A stretch of 64,000 bases of DNA, from contig NC_133063.1 of assembly GCF_048771995.1 (NCBI RefSeq), positions 6,522,001-6,586,000 of the forward strand, written 5' to 3'. Source of the stretch: Taeniopygia guttata. Its lineage: Eukaryota > Chordata > Aves > Passeriformes > Estrildidae. Made by a program: the position numbers and the translations under genes. Below are positions 52,943-64,000 of the stretch, piece after piece. Under the pieces are notes generated by a model. That model was not told where the DNA came from. It was given only the letters and a program-made list of their open reading frames with translations, and made no database searches. How positions within the stretch are numbered: the first letter of the stretch is position 1; each line of letters starts with the position of its first letter.

Positions 52943-55900
52943 CTGCAGTAGAGAAAAAGATACATTATTCAAAAACTAAAAGATACATTATTCAAAAGCT
53001 ACTTTTTCTCACATCAACGTTTGTTTTTCAAAGTCTTACTTGATGTAAGTCAGTTTGTATTCATTGTGCTGAAAAACTGGGGCTTGTGTGGTGCTGCAGA
53101 CCCAGACCAGACACGCAGCTGGCACAAGCCAGAGCCCTTTTCTGTGTGCATCCCTGTGCAGTGTCACTTTAGTCTCACATTTGGTGGGTGTGTGGAGCCC
53201 CAGCACGCCCAAGGCAGTCACTGTTCTTCACTGGGCACGTCATGAAAGGAAGCTGCACACCATGGGTCTTCTGAGAGTAAAACCTTGTTATTGCCAAGAA
53301 CTCCTTATGGTAAAACTCAGGAAATTTATTGTATCTATGACTGTTGTCACCTCACAAATGGGGTTGAAAGAATCACATACTAAATCAGCCACACTCATAT
53401 TCCGGTCCAAGGGAAGATGAATCTTGACTCTACATCTTGTTTTCAGACTGCTCCAGTGCTATGGCATCCCTTGGAAAAGTGGTGTGAGGCATCTGTAATA
53501 AGACTGTCTTCTCTATTCTAACTACTTCTACTCCATCATCTTCTCTTCTGTCATTATATTTTTTATATATGCAAACAATCTCTGACTTAAAAATAATTAA
53601 GTATTATTTAAAAAAAAAAATGTCACAGAGCCCTTTTATCTACTCCAGGCACACCTACAGATTTTATCTACCTGCTCTGGTTGGTCTAGGAAATGTTCTG
53701 ACATCTAAAATATATGTTAGATCAAGCTTAATATGATTTTTATTTTTTCCCTTGAAGTTCCACCCTCTACCTCCTTTCTTGATCAATGACAGCTGTACCA
53801 ACAGCAATGCATCTGTAATGGAGGCATTTAAATTTTTATTTAAATTCAAATTCTATATATTTGATATCAATGCAATACCCAAGATTCAAATTCTGTGTAA
53901 AGGTTTTTTTGTACAGCTGTACAGGAGTGAATCTAGACTAGGTTCTCATAATTTATAAACTGACTACTGCAACATTCTCAAGTCTAATCTTGCTTGCTCA
54001 CATCAGAATGCTGCTGCTAGGTATCTTCCTGGACTTATGAGATAGATTGATCGATAAATACACACATATTTCACTTTCAAGGTCTTTCACAGATTTTTTT
54101 GTTTCCCCTCTTTATTCTGAACCAATATTCAATCCCTGGGTGGTCTAAGATACCAACTTCCATAACTTCTCTTTATAAACAATGACTGTTTTTTTCATCT
54201 GGTCCTTGAACTTAGGGTACTCCTCCATAAACACCTTCAGAAACATTTTTCTGTTTGTCTTTATCATGATGTTTGCAAAACACTTATCAGAAATCCAAGT
54301 GCTCATCAGACTTCATTTATCATGATTATCAATATTGTGTCAATCAATTTGTGAGTATCAATTTTGATACTCACACATTTTTTCCTAGCTCTATGTAGTC
54401 CACTCTATTATATTTACATTTTTACACTCTGTGGGAGAGCCTATTTTACCCCAAACTGGACAGTTACTAGAGCAAAGTAGTGCAAAAATAAGGATGAGTT
54501 TGGTGATTACTGTGGCGGCAACAATAACACACATTTTCATTCACCTTTTCAATTTAACTAGTATCTTTTCAAATGCTTTAATGTTTGTCATTGTTACACA
54601 GAAAATAACATTTCTTTTATTGTGCACAGCCCACTATCTCCTGTTTTAGCCCTATTTCTCTCTCATTTTCACTAAGTAAAATGAATTTCAGATTCCTTTC
54701 TCCAGATGCAATTGTTAATGTTTTTAAACCTGGATCTTTTTCTTTCACCATGATTATGCTTCTAATCTCCCCAAATCCTTTGTATCATCTCTGTCCTTGC
54801 TCATTTGTACAGCTTCTCTCATTTAAACGTAATCTGCAAATTCATTGACTTTTTGTGTAATCCCTTTTCCAGGACTCCATTAATGAAGAAAGCAAATAGG
54901 ACCTGGTCTAAAACTAATCTACTGATACATGAATAAGCACTTTTTGTTATTCACATAGTTATCTCTATGCTTAAATTATGTCGATGTTAGTATACACAGG
55001 CAATAATGCAGCTTACCTGGACTCTTAAGAAAAGGGGACAAGCATAACTTGGTAGGTAGGTCACTACTTGCTTATACATTTGCTCCAAGTCTAATGAAGC
55101 ATTGTGCTTTAAAATAAGAGAAGCCATTCCTGCTTTTCCTTCATGATCTGCACGAAAGGAAGTGAGATGACAATTTTGTAACATGAATAAAGTTGACATT
55201 GTAATGATAAACTGTACAAAAAATACCATAGTGCATTAACAAACCAACAGTCATATGTCATATTCTGACTTTCAGTAAAGCTGCAAGATCTCATTCATAT
55301 TTTATGTGGTATTACATATACTTGGATATCACTCAAGTGATCAATTAAGCAATAATGCTGTAAATGAGTGTGGTGGGTAAGACTAAATGGAGTCCTATGT
55401 TTGATATAATCAATAAATGTGGATAAACATCCACAACATTCCTCTCTTGAAAACAAGAGTGAAGAGCATCTTTCCTGGAGTAGCCAATTATGTCTTCTTC
55501 TGTTTTAGTCTCTTTCTCTTACTCATATCTTTTTTCAAAACTGTGGATCTCAATTAACAGAGAGAACAATCAGAAGTTCTTATTGTTTAGTCTGGAGAAG
55601 GAGCACACTGTGGGTCTTTGGTAAAGAACAAAATAAGTAAAAGCAATGAACTTCATCTATCAAAATTAACTAAACACTTCAACCTAGTAAGTAATTACAC
55701 ACTTTAAGCTAGCAGTAACAGCAGAGATGTTCTGCCAACCTTACAGTTGTTTCAATTTGTTGTAATTTTTTGCTAAAGCTACAAAATCTGTAAGGAATTG
55801 ATTTTTCTGTCCTTAAGTGCAATTATTAAGACAGTCAGATAAACTGAGTAGGGTAAACAGGTAAGTGTTGTACAGGAAATTACTCTCATACTTTTGAATT

Positions 55901-58900
55901 TGATTTTCAGTCTTCTGTGATGTTTCATATTCTATGGCTTTAAAATACTGTTCAAATGAGTGTTCATGCTTCGCATGAGAGACAGTGATGCTTCCTCTCG
56001 TTTCAAACTTCTTTATCATTTTGTGGTGGGTTTATCCTTGCAAGCAACCAAACATCCAGCCAGCTTTGTGCTCAATCCCTTCTGCCATGAGATGGGAAGT
56101 GAAGGAAAGCAAGGCTCAAGTGTTAAGGTAATTGCAGTTTCACAGGGAAAGCAAGAGATACATGTACAAGCAAAGCAAAAGCAGGACATCATTCAGTATT
56201 CCCCACCATCAGATAGATGTCCCAGCTACTTCCTGCAGAGCAGGGCCTTACTTGGAGCATACAGTGTTTTTCTAGGGAGATAAGCATCATACCCACAAAC
56301 CTCTCATCTGCTTCTCTTTCTCCAGCTTTAATAACTAAGCATGGCTGTCATACGATACAGAATAGAATTTTGGTCAGTTTCAGACCACTGTACCAGCTAC
56401 ATTTTCTCCCAAGTTTTTGCTGTCCCCAGCATTGTCATGCATGGAGAAAGTCCTGTACTGTGCAAGCTCTGGTCAGTGGTAGCCAAGCACTGTTAACTTA
56501 TCAACACTGTTTTAGCCACTGTTTTGGTCTGGTGCAAAGCAGAGCACCAAACAGTCTCCTATACAGAAAATAATTTTCATCCCAGTGAGACCAAACATGT
56601 ATTTTAAAAAAAGATTTAGCATGAATGAGAATCAAGCCCATTGATCTAATGAAAAAAAACCCCAAAAAATTATATTAAAAGAAATTAGTGAATTTTCTTC
56701 CTTACAAATTTATTTTTCTCTTTGTCTTGTTTTACATTTTCTTATTGGTTTTATAACTTAACTGTTTACAGTTAATTTACAAAGCAAAGTGAAATAAAAA
56801 GGCAAAATGTCTTCACATATTTTCTTTTACTTTAGAATTACCTTGTTTACATTTTATTGTGGCACATATGTCTGAATTTTACACAGATGTGAATTTGTAT
56901 CTCTCTCACAGATGTGAATTAATAAATCTTTATATTTTAGTTTAGGTTATGTAGCTATCACAAATGTATGCATGGTAGATTTTAAAAAATACTTCTCATT
57001 GCATACAGATAAGAAATGCATCATTCACTGGCTCATTCACAATTGGGTTGTATTTTCATTACCTGCATCTACATTTTAGCTAGATATTAAAGAGATTAAT
57101 CAATCAAATATGATTCATAGGTTTAAAACATGAAATAGAAGGAGTTATGAGGGTTAATAATGAACCTGGAAGAAGTAAAATATATAACTCGAACTTTTAC
57201 CTGGCACAGACACACCGTACACATTTGCTTCTTGTATGAAGTCCAACATTACAATGACATCAGAAACTTCTGTAGTGGCAACGTTCTCCCCTTTCCACCT
57301 AAAATGTGTGAAAAAATAATTTGATTCCGTGATATCTGTCCTTTAAAAAAAATCTTTAGTAGAATATCTATTCATTTCAGACACTACCTCACGTTTTTTC
57401 ACACTTGTCACATTAAAATTTGATCACCAGAAGACAATGTTGCAACTCATCACCCTTACTGGGCAACTGAAGATCAATACAATTGTTTCCAAGTTTTTTA
57501 CATGTATATAAATGTATCAAAACTGACAAATCTCTGCTCTTTGATACATTTTTCTCCATATCAGTATCCGACTTCCTCTTTTGCTCACAGCAAATCCATC
57601 ACTAGTTACATGTTTATTGAAAAGCAAGATCAAAGAGCTGGAATTCCTACAAAGTATTCTGAAAATTGTTCATTCATTTCCACAAGAATATTACTCATAG
57701 AACACTTGTGACAAAATTAAGCCTGCATCATCCACTTCAGAACCATTATAAACTACATCACCACAGCAATAAAGCGAACAGTTCCAGCTGAAAACAAATC
57801 CAACCACATGATTCCATTCTATATATCTTTAATGAAGAAATGTGAAAAGAAACAATAACTGTACCTGAAGGTATCTCCAATCCTGTCCCAAAAATATAGA
57901 AAATTGTCATGGTCTTGAACCATGAGATCTCCAGTATTAAAATAAAGATCTCCCTTCTTAAATACCTCACAGAGTAATTTCTTTTCTGTGTGTCTTTTAT
58001 TGCCAGCATAGCCAAAGAAGGGGTTCTTTGCATTGACTTTGGAAATCAGAAGACCAGCCTCACCTATAGAGAAGTTGAAAGTAAATATCATTAGACATTT
58101 TTGTACCTGACATTAATATCACTTACAATATTGTCCATGCAAAAATCACAGTCACTTATATTTCTTCCTGGTGACTCACCAGTTTTCTCCCAGAATGGTC
58201 ATCTATCAATTGTAAGCTCACTAGTAGTTTATTATCCTCTGAAAGTGCACAATTCAAGTTAATAGTGAATTGACTCCCCACATATTACTTAATTTCCGTG
58301 ACGAGTGCAAGCTTTATCAGCTTCCTAATGAAAAAGTAGTGTTAATCAAAAGTAGGTGCTCAGCCCAGACAATATGTTCCTATTTAATCTCTTTTCAGAA
58401 GTCTGAGAATGCTGAAATTACCTCGGCTGGTGCTTGGTGTTAATAACATCAAGCTTGTGGGTTTAATCCCTATGGGGACCATTCACTTGAAGACTTTGAC
58501 TTGATCCTTATGCATCCCTTCCAACTCAGAATATCTGGAGATTCTGTGACTTCTTAAGAACATTCATCATCATGATGATTTAGCATCATCAATTTACTTT
58601 TTGGTGCAAAATATAAAAGTTTAACACAATTTTTTTCCTCAAAGTAGAGAGAGTAGGGGAGAGGATTACCCTCTTATGCATGTAACACCAGGGTGTTAGT
58701 TTGCAGGGCATGGAATAATTGTATGAAATAACCTTTTTGGGACAAGGTTCTCAACAATATAGCTTTAGAGTTCCATTACTTTGTAGTAGAGACAAGAATT
58801 ATAAATATGAAAGCATATCAAAATGCTTCCAAAAATAGGCACAATTTTTAATTTAAGACTGCCTCCTTGAAAAGGAGCCGTGCCTTTTTTCCCATAAAAT

Positions 58901-59976
58901 GGTAGTGTTTAAAGTAGAAGTATTTCGTTCACTGGTAGTATCACTGCAGACATAATGCTCTGAAGGAATAAGACATGAGTAAGACCAAGATTATAGACAG
59001 AGATAATACTTTTCATAAGACTGAGTGGTGTAGCTGGAAAAAAATTAAACCAAGTGCCTAATTAGAGCATATGCTCCCTTCATAGGGCAGTGTGGCATCC
59101 CTAAAGATAAATTCCTATAAAATTTCAGCTTTTGGTGACATATTGTCTTCAAAGTACCCATGTTTGATTACCAACTGTTAGAGAATCTCGTAACTCCTTT
59201 GAAAAATCTGTTGCTATCTGCCTGACCTTTAATATGAGGTTTTCTTGCTTCAGTTTCAGTTGTTACCTTCCTACAGTTCAGTGTATGCTCCAGTATGTGG
59301 TAATACTTTAAAAAATATTTTTAGGACAGCTACAATCAAGCAGGTTTGGGTTTTTGTTTTTTGTTGGGTTTTTGTTTGTTTGTTTGTTTGTTTGTTTTTG
59401 TTGTTGTTGGTTTTGGGGGTTTGTTTTGTTTTGTCTTTGTTTTTTTTTTTTTAATTATTAAGCTAAATCACATCACCTAGTTGGAAAACTTAATCTCTCA
59501 TCTAAAAGCATTTGCTCTAATCCACCAGTCTTTCCTGCAGATATCTTAGGCAACCACTTCCTTATGTTAACCTCCCTTAAAAAAACACTGATGTCACTAT
59601 GTGGAAATTCAAAGATAATGCCATACCATCACTTTTGAACACTACTTTTCTGTGAATACATCCAAGGATCCTGAGTGCTTCTGATATCAGCACTGGTATG
59701 TTTAATGCTGTTTTATCTGAGATCAAAAATCACACTGCTTTATTTCAGAGCAAAGACTAATGGATAATTTGGTAAAATGCAGTAACACAATAGCAAGGCT
59801 CCTTGAAACAACTCTCTGAAGTATTTTCTTTTAATTCAATAATATAATCTGTAGGCTGTAATATCCTATTAAAATACATACTTACCTTTCTTAACTTTTT
59901 CACACCAACCATGCTTATTTCTAATTGGTTCATCTTTTTGGAAATCATACTTGATTAAATCAAATGGGAAAAAAAG
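52766..59976 (-). CDS. SLC27A6: SLC27A6 (fatty acid transport protein 6), C-terminal five exons
   Basis: Partial gene. Exons on the minus strand: 59886-59976, 57865-58063, 57201-57298, 55017-55147, 52766-52942 with TAA. Phases agree throughout and give the last 231 residues of about 619. The protein is a membrane-linked long-chain fatty acid transporter and acyl-CoA synthetase of the AMP-binding superfamily, heart-enriched in mammals. Counting from the first residue here, 31-51 are [21 protein letters not shown], 72-77 FNTGDL (ribose-binding Asp), 90-95 DRIGDT and 96-108 [13 protein letters not shown], the FATP signature and domain hinge. The C-terminal domain follows, ending SGKIKL (human GEIKL). 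No key residue is missing. The upstream exons, with the ATP-binding loop and N-terminal membrane segment, lie beyond 64000. ISOC1 is next downstream on the same strand, 25 kb away. Confidence 0.97.
52943..55016 (-). other. SLC27A6: SLC27A6 intron
   Basis: A 2.1-kb intron before the last exon. No transposon was recognised. The 110-codon plus-strand frame at 53088-53420 is antisense and judged random. Confidence 0.85.
55017..55147 (-). CDS. SLC27A6: SLC27A6 exon (HEGKAGMAS to FLRVQ)
   Basis: A 131-bp exon, acceptor GTGCAG, donor GTAAGC. It encodes the conserved EGKAGMA segment and the [10 protein letters not shown] block. The junction codon with the preceding exon reads Asp where human has Gly. 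Confidence 0.97.
55148..57200 (-). other. SLC27A6: SLC27A6 intron carrying an LTR
   Basis: A 2.05-kb intron. About a quarter of it is the solo LTR at 56022-56597, and the rest is AT-rich and unassigned. Confidence 0.85.
56022..56597 (-). mobile_element. Solo LTR of an abundant avian ERVL family, sense to SLC27A6 (fossil)
   Basis: Read on the minus strand it starts TGTTTGGTCTCACTGGGATG and ends GATAAACCCACCACA, 576 bp. Comparison with the remembered family sequence shows matching blocks in order: AAAATTATTTTCTGTATAGG, GTGTTGATAAGTTAACAGTG, CTGAAACTGACCAAA, CGTATGACAGCCATGCTTAG and the terminal AAACCCACCACA. It is diverged and old, with no internal genes. Target duplication was not found. Confidence 0.75.
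57201..57298 (-). CDS. SLC27A6: SLC27A6 exon ([11 protein letters not shown] to YGVSVP)
   Basis: A 98-bp exon between a TTTTAG acceptor and GTAAAA donor. It carries the FATP signature and was recognised by protein match, being too short to stand out as an open frame. Confidence 0.95.
57865..58063 (-). CDS. SLC27A6: SLC27A6 exon (GEAGLLIS to GDTF)
   Basis: A 199-bp exon with acceptor CTATAG and donor GTACAG. It encodes the NPFFGYAG segment, the TGDL motif and DRIGDTF. Confidence 0.97.
58415..58552 (+). mobile_element. tRNA-Ile-derived SINE with CR1-like tail (TguSINE1-like)
   Basis: The head at about 58421-58489 follows a tRNA-Ile gene: CTCGGCTGGTGCTTGGTG for the D-arm side, TTAATAAC for the anticodon loop, and GTGGGTTTAATCCC for the T-arm and B box (GGTTCGATCCC in the intact tRNA). 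It then reads TGGGGACCATTCACTT. The tail (ACTTTGACTTGATCC, CATCCCTTCCAACTCAGAAT, GATTCTGTGAC) is CR1-like, as in the songbird SINE called TguSINE1. It is antisense to SLC27A6 and diverged from the source. Confidence 0.8.
59344..59452. repeat. (GTTT)n-rich low-complexity repeat
   Basis: Six GTTT units, then GTT units and G/T-rich sequence ending in poly(T). Confidence 0.9.
59886..59976 (-). CDS. SLC27A6: SLC27A6 exon ([11 protein letters not shown] to KVKK)
   Basis: A 91-bp exon after a TTTTTTAG acceptor, with a GTAAGT donor. It encodes [20 protein letters not shown], matching human [20 protein letters not shown]. Confidence 0.94.
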
Positions 59977-60556
59977 CTAAAAAAGGGAAGAAGTGATCAG
60001 TTACTCATCTACACAGTGACATCTGGTGGCAGCAAATACACACAAGGAAACCTGCTTCAGTCTCGCTCATCTGAAAGGAGAATGCAGTTTCATTTAAAAC
60101 TGAAAATACTCTGTATGTAAATTTATGCCATTTCCTGGAGGTAAGCAACATCAAAACAATTTTCTAAATGAAGACACAGACCTGTCCTTTTGTTAATTTT
60201 AGTACAAGTAAGTTATGGGATCTAGATCATCAGTGAAAGAGCAATGTGAGTGAGCATAATGGGAGCAGTATCTCTAGTATTTAAGTGACATTTAATGGTG
60301 GTGGCTGATATGACGTGTTCTTGGGGTCATCTGGCAATGAAAACAGCTGGCAAAGGAAAGGCCTCACAAAGGAAAATCTGCTTCCTGTTGGGCTTTACTG
60401 TTGCTTAACTAGCCTGGGTTCTCAGGCTGGTGATGGTGATTTTCTCAGGTATCGTGATGGGATGTGAGCACCAGCAGAAGGGAACATCCTTCCATGGCTC
60501 CAAGCAAACTGAAGGAGAGGACAAGATGCTCCTAGCAAAACTAGCAACTGCTATAC

Positions 60557-60598
60557 TTTTTTTTTTTTTTTCCTTCTTCTTTCTTTTTTTTTTTTTCC
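60557..60598. repeat. Poly(T)/polypyrimidine tract
   Basis: T runs separated by CCTTCTTCTTTC. It is a simple repeat. Confidence 0.9.
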
Positions 60599-61934
60599 CT
60601 TGAATATATAGCATGTGACTATTATTTTGCTTTTTTTTTTTTTTGCTGTGATATGAATCCAAACTGGACCTTCAAGAGACATTTCCTGACACTATTTGGA
60701 CAATTGTGTTTGCAGTGGTCCAAATAGTCTCTTTATTATCCTGAAGAGACAATTTGCCCTGCTTGGGATTCCATATTGCCTTCTCAAAAATAAATGTATC
60801 AGCAATCTTTATTAACTAGTGAAACCAAGGTAATTATCTTCTCCTGAGAATTGTCAGCAATAGGGGAACAATTTTATAAAACATTACTATATACCTGCAC
60901 TCTTCACAATAAAGAAATGCAATATAACTTAAGGAAGGTTATATGGAAGTGACTGAAGGAAAGAGCAGGATGTTAAAACATAAACCTGTTTTCTGCCACT
61001 AACTTGGATGAAGAGTTTCCTCGTTATCCTAATTTGAAATGCTGTTGTAAATACTTTTTTCTTAAAGAAATCTGAATAAAGAGCAACATGAATCCCACAA
61101 TTTCAGTCTCATATGGACAGAACTGGTTCATTGAGTCCTTTCAACGTTCAGCACTGTGTTTTTCTTCTACCCTAAGTCTGAAACAAAAAGATATTTTTAA
61201 CAGTTGATCAAAGGAAAAAAGTCGTATCCTGCAAAATAAAGTAATGATTCAAGAAGGGGACACTATTGTATTTAAGTGAAGAGTAATTATTTTGATTAAC
61301 CTCAAATTAAACCATTTACTAAAGTCAAGAATTTGAGGGCCAGAAAGTTTGCCTCAATTAGAAAACAATTAAAACAATTGATTATTCTTGAGGAGCAGAG
61401 TGGGAGTGGGTCTTCTTTTTTTTTTTTTTTTGGCTGTGTACATTTAAATGCTACTCTTTCTCACTTTCTTTCTTTTTACATTGATATTTTTTCCTTAATA
61501 GGTTTTATATGACCAAATGCAAATGCAATGAGTAATATAAATAATAAGATTGAAATGGTTAAAAAAATTAAATGTTATTCTGTTTTTGTGTCTGATTAGA
61601 ATAGCTTAAAATAATGCGTCACACAGAGTAGTATTTTGACAAAATACAGTTTTTAAGTGCTGAAAGAATGAAGAATTATTTTGTTATAAACACTCAGAAA
61701 CTGTAATTCAGTATCTGAGATTATCTAAGAACTGTTGAGACTATTATTATATATAACCATACTATGCTGTATACATCTTTTGCCTACAACATCAGAGTAT
61801 TAATGAGGTGTAGTCCAATTAGGTTTCTGAAATAATAACAATGGAAATATATAATTAAAAGAAAGAAATAATTTTTTTTATTAAATATGCATAATGAAAC
61901 CATACATAGTCAGTGCAAACTGCTGTGCCTGCAC

Positions 61935-61972
61935 AAAAGTCTTTTCCAAGCTAAATCATTCTGTGATTCTAA
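61935..61972 (+). mobile_element. CR1 3' terminal scrap
   Basis: GTCTTTTCCAAGCTAAATCA followed by TTCTGTGATTCTA is the last 40 bases or so of a CR1, including the terminal octamer-type repeat. Confidence 0.7.
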
Positions 61973-63095
61973 GCAGCTTGCTTTTCATATTAAGTACTAG
62001 AAAATGAAAGCTCCACACCAAACTATTTACTCTGGGCACAGGCTAACATTTAGTTCACCTCATTATTTACATTCTAATGGGACAAAGACCTGAGTTTTTG
62101 AAGCATTACCATATTATTTTCACAGAATACTGTATGCAACATTCATCATTTTAATCTGCATCTTATTGTCTGAAGCACAACATAAATGTAGCAAACAAAA
62201 AGCATTATTTGGTGAGCTAAAAGTGTGTTAATGTGCAACATTGTTTACGACAATGCTGCCTAGAGATTATCTAATAACAGCTTCCCTCACCATTTTTATT
62301 TTTTAATAGATTGGAAATACGTGAATTTAAATATTGTTTTGAAAGTAGTTTTGACATTCCTAATGTTTCAACTTACAGAGAATGCTCAGAGAACCTTTAC
62401 CAGAAAATAAAGATCACATGCTTTTTATTACTGGTTTTAGAGATGGAGTATTTTTTAATTCTCTTGGAGAATATCAGTTTTGAAAACAAAGCATTACATA
62501 TACTAGATTTAGTTTCAAGCATCTTTAACTGAAATGTAAGAAAAAAAATTTGGAGCATAGCGTCATCACATTTTGGAGACAGTTTTTAAAATATACTTGA
62601 AATGCCTTATTTATGCTGTAAAGAACAGATGCATAGGTACTCCACACAGCTTTATGAGCCAAAGTAAACAAAACCAAGAAACAAATCTTTTAAACTGAAT
62701 CATAACATGTAAGAATACCTTAGGAAACACTTGTAGTACTTTAGATTATTTTAGCTCAAAATTAGTCAAAGGAAAAGAAACAACATTAATTTTCATTGGT
62801 CAATGAACTTAGGAGCTTCCATTGCTTCAATTTACACATCAGGATTCTTCCTTTGAACCCAGTTTTCCAGGATTTAAAAATTTGCTTAAAACTAACTTTG
62901 TTTAAACTAAATAATTTGATTTTTGGAACAAGTTCTATGACTGCATGAAGAAGTGCATAATACTAATTCTGAATGGCTATGTGAAAGCCATTTTATATGC
63001 TAAAATTATTTAAGATTTGTTATAAGATTTAAATGTAATGTTTCCCAACTCAAAGATGATTTTTATATTTTTATCTATGCAGTTTTTCTTTTATC

Positions 63096-63120
63096 TTTTT
63101 TTTTTTTTTTTTTTTTTTTT
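63096..63120. repeat. Poly(T) run
   Basis: 25 consecutive T bases after TTTATC. It is a simple repeat that may be the reverse of a poly(A) tail, but no retrocopy is visible beside it. Confidence 0.9.
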
Positions 63121-64000
63121 ACATAATGCTTTTCAGGTGAACCTGCCCTGGGTTATTTTTAGCCCTTCTTATAAGCTTCCTTGGATCTCATTAATCCCAA
63201 GCTCCCTTGTTGTCTGCCATCACTCAGAATTTATTTCAGTATAACAGATTTATGTATTGATAGACACAATTGAGGGTCTTCAAGAGGGTCTTCAAGATTT
63301 TTCCCATATCATATCTATATAAATACACACAGAATGATTGTCCAATATAACATAATTGATTATTAACATTACCTAGACACATATGTATGTCAGATGTAAA
63401 GATTAAACAGTAATTTATTATATTACTGTGTTAATCAAGACCTTGTAATTTTTGTAAAACATTTTAAGTTTCACCAGCTGAAAAGCTATTCAGAAGCTCC
63501 TACTTTTCTGTTCATTGACTCTGTGTAAACATCTTTATTGAAAGATTTATTCATATTCTATGGGGAGGCTTTCAAGCACATGATCCGATCCCTCTTTTAC
63601 AAAGAACACAGTGTGAAAAGGAAGAAGTGCAAACAAGAGCACTGCTTTTAGTTAACATCTCAAATACAGTGACTTCTGCCAACTGCTGTAACATTCATCT
63701 GTTTCTTCCTATTACCTTATGTCTTCCAATATTTTTATGAAAATAAATGTGTTCTGTATAACCTTAATATTTATCACATATTTATCACAAGCATTTATCC
63801 CCAGCCCTTAGCAGTTACTGGTAGAAAAGTTACTTTGCTCACTCTGAGAGCTCAGGTTGCCTCTTAAAGCTGTAATTTTTATCTGTATTTCACCTCTACA
63901 CTGTGCCATGGTCACTACCTACAACAGAATGCACTCCTATTTTTTTCCCTTGTTGTCTAGTGGATGTCATTTAGACTGAAGTAAAACAAACAGCAGCTAG

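Larger units (their letters stand above)
58064..59885 (-). other. SLC27A6: SLC27A6 intron carrying a SINE
   Basis: A 1.8-kb intron holding the tRNA-derived SINE at 58415-58552 and the GTTT-rich repeat at 59344-59452. The remainder is AT-rich and unassigned. Confidence 0.85.
59977..64000 (-). other. SLC27A6: SLC27A6 intron, left part within the window
   Basis: The intron upstream of the first visible exon runs past the window edge. I looked for the preceding exon (CELYAATESS to NLFYK region) on the minus strand and did not find it, so the intron exceeds 4 kb. It contains T-rich runs and a CR1 tail scrap but no recognised gene. Confidence 0.75.

Noticed and set aside
60405-60662. Lysine-rich 85-codon minus-strand frame
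   Set aside because: The lysine run is the translation of the poly(T) tract.

Overview
The window is vertebrate nuclear DNA, and the repeats point to a bird, most likely a passerine. CR1 LINE fragments lie in both orientations, several solo LTRs match families common in songbird genomes, and one tRNA-Ile-derived SINE with a CR1-like tail resembles the passerine TguSINE1. The species call is inference from repeat content; nothing in the sequence names it.

Two protein-coding genes are supported, both on the minus strand and in the same order and orientation as in human (SLC27A6 then ISOC1). ISOC1 is complete: five coding exons between 27818 and 12539 give a 287-residue isochorismatase-fold protein with its Asp-Lys-Cys triad intact, driven from a CpG island at about 27.2-28.2 kb. 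SLC27A6 (fatty acid transport protein 6) is represented by its last five coding exons between 59976 and 52766, the C-terminal 231 residues; its earlier exons lie beyond 64000. Every splice site I placed is GT-AG and all phases agree. The two genes are not known to share a pathway; their adjacency is conserved synteny.

Layout. 1-12.5 kb is the 3' flank of ISOC1, with an internally deleted CR1 (829-2546), a small tandem duplication and the end of an LTR. 12.5-27.8 kb is ISOC1; its 9.95-kb first intron holds two solo LTRs and one CR1 tail, all antisense to the gene. 27.8-52.8 kb is a 25-kb gene-free interval. It holds an old but structurally clear LTR provirus (31015-35596) with matching 6-bp target duplications and a tRNA-Trp-like primer site, an AT-dinucleotide tract (38.2-38.5 kb), a pile-up of LTRs inserted into antisense CR1 (38.8-42.5 kb), a further solo LTR (43.4-44.1 kb) and another CR1 tail. 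52.8-64 kb is the 3' half of SLC27A6, with one sense-oriented LTR and one SINE in its introns.

I found no sign of an undescribed multi-gene system. The long open frames other than these exons fall in transposons, LTRs, antisense GC-rich promoter sequence or low-complexity DNA. The most useful second looks are the provirus and its odd internal region, the LTR-into-CR1 nest, the tRNA-derived SINE, the YY1-type motif over the ISOC1 start codon, and a 12-bp perfect inverted repeat downstream of SLC27A6.
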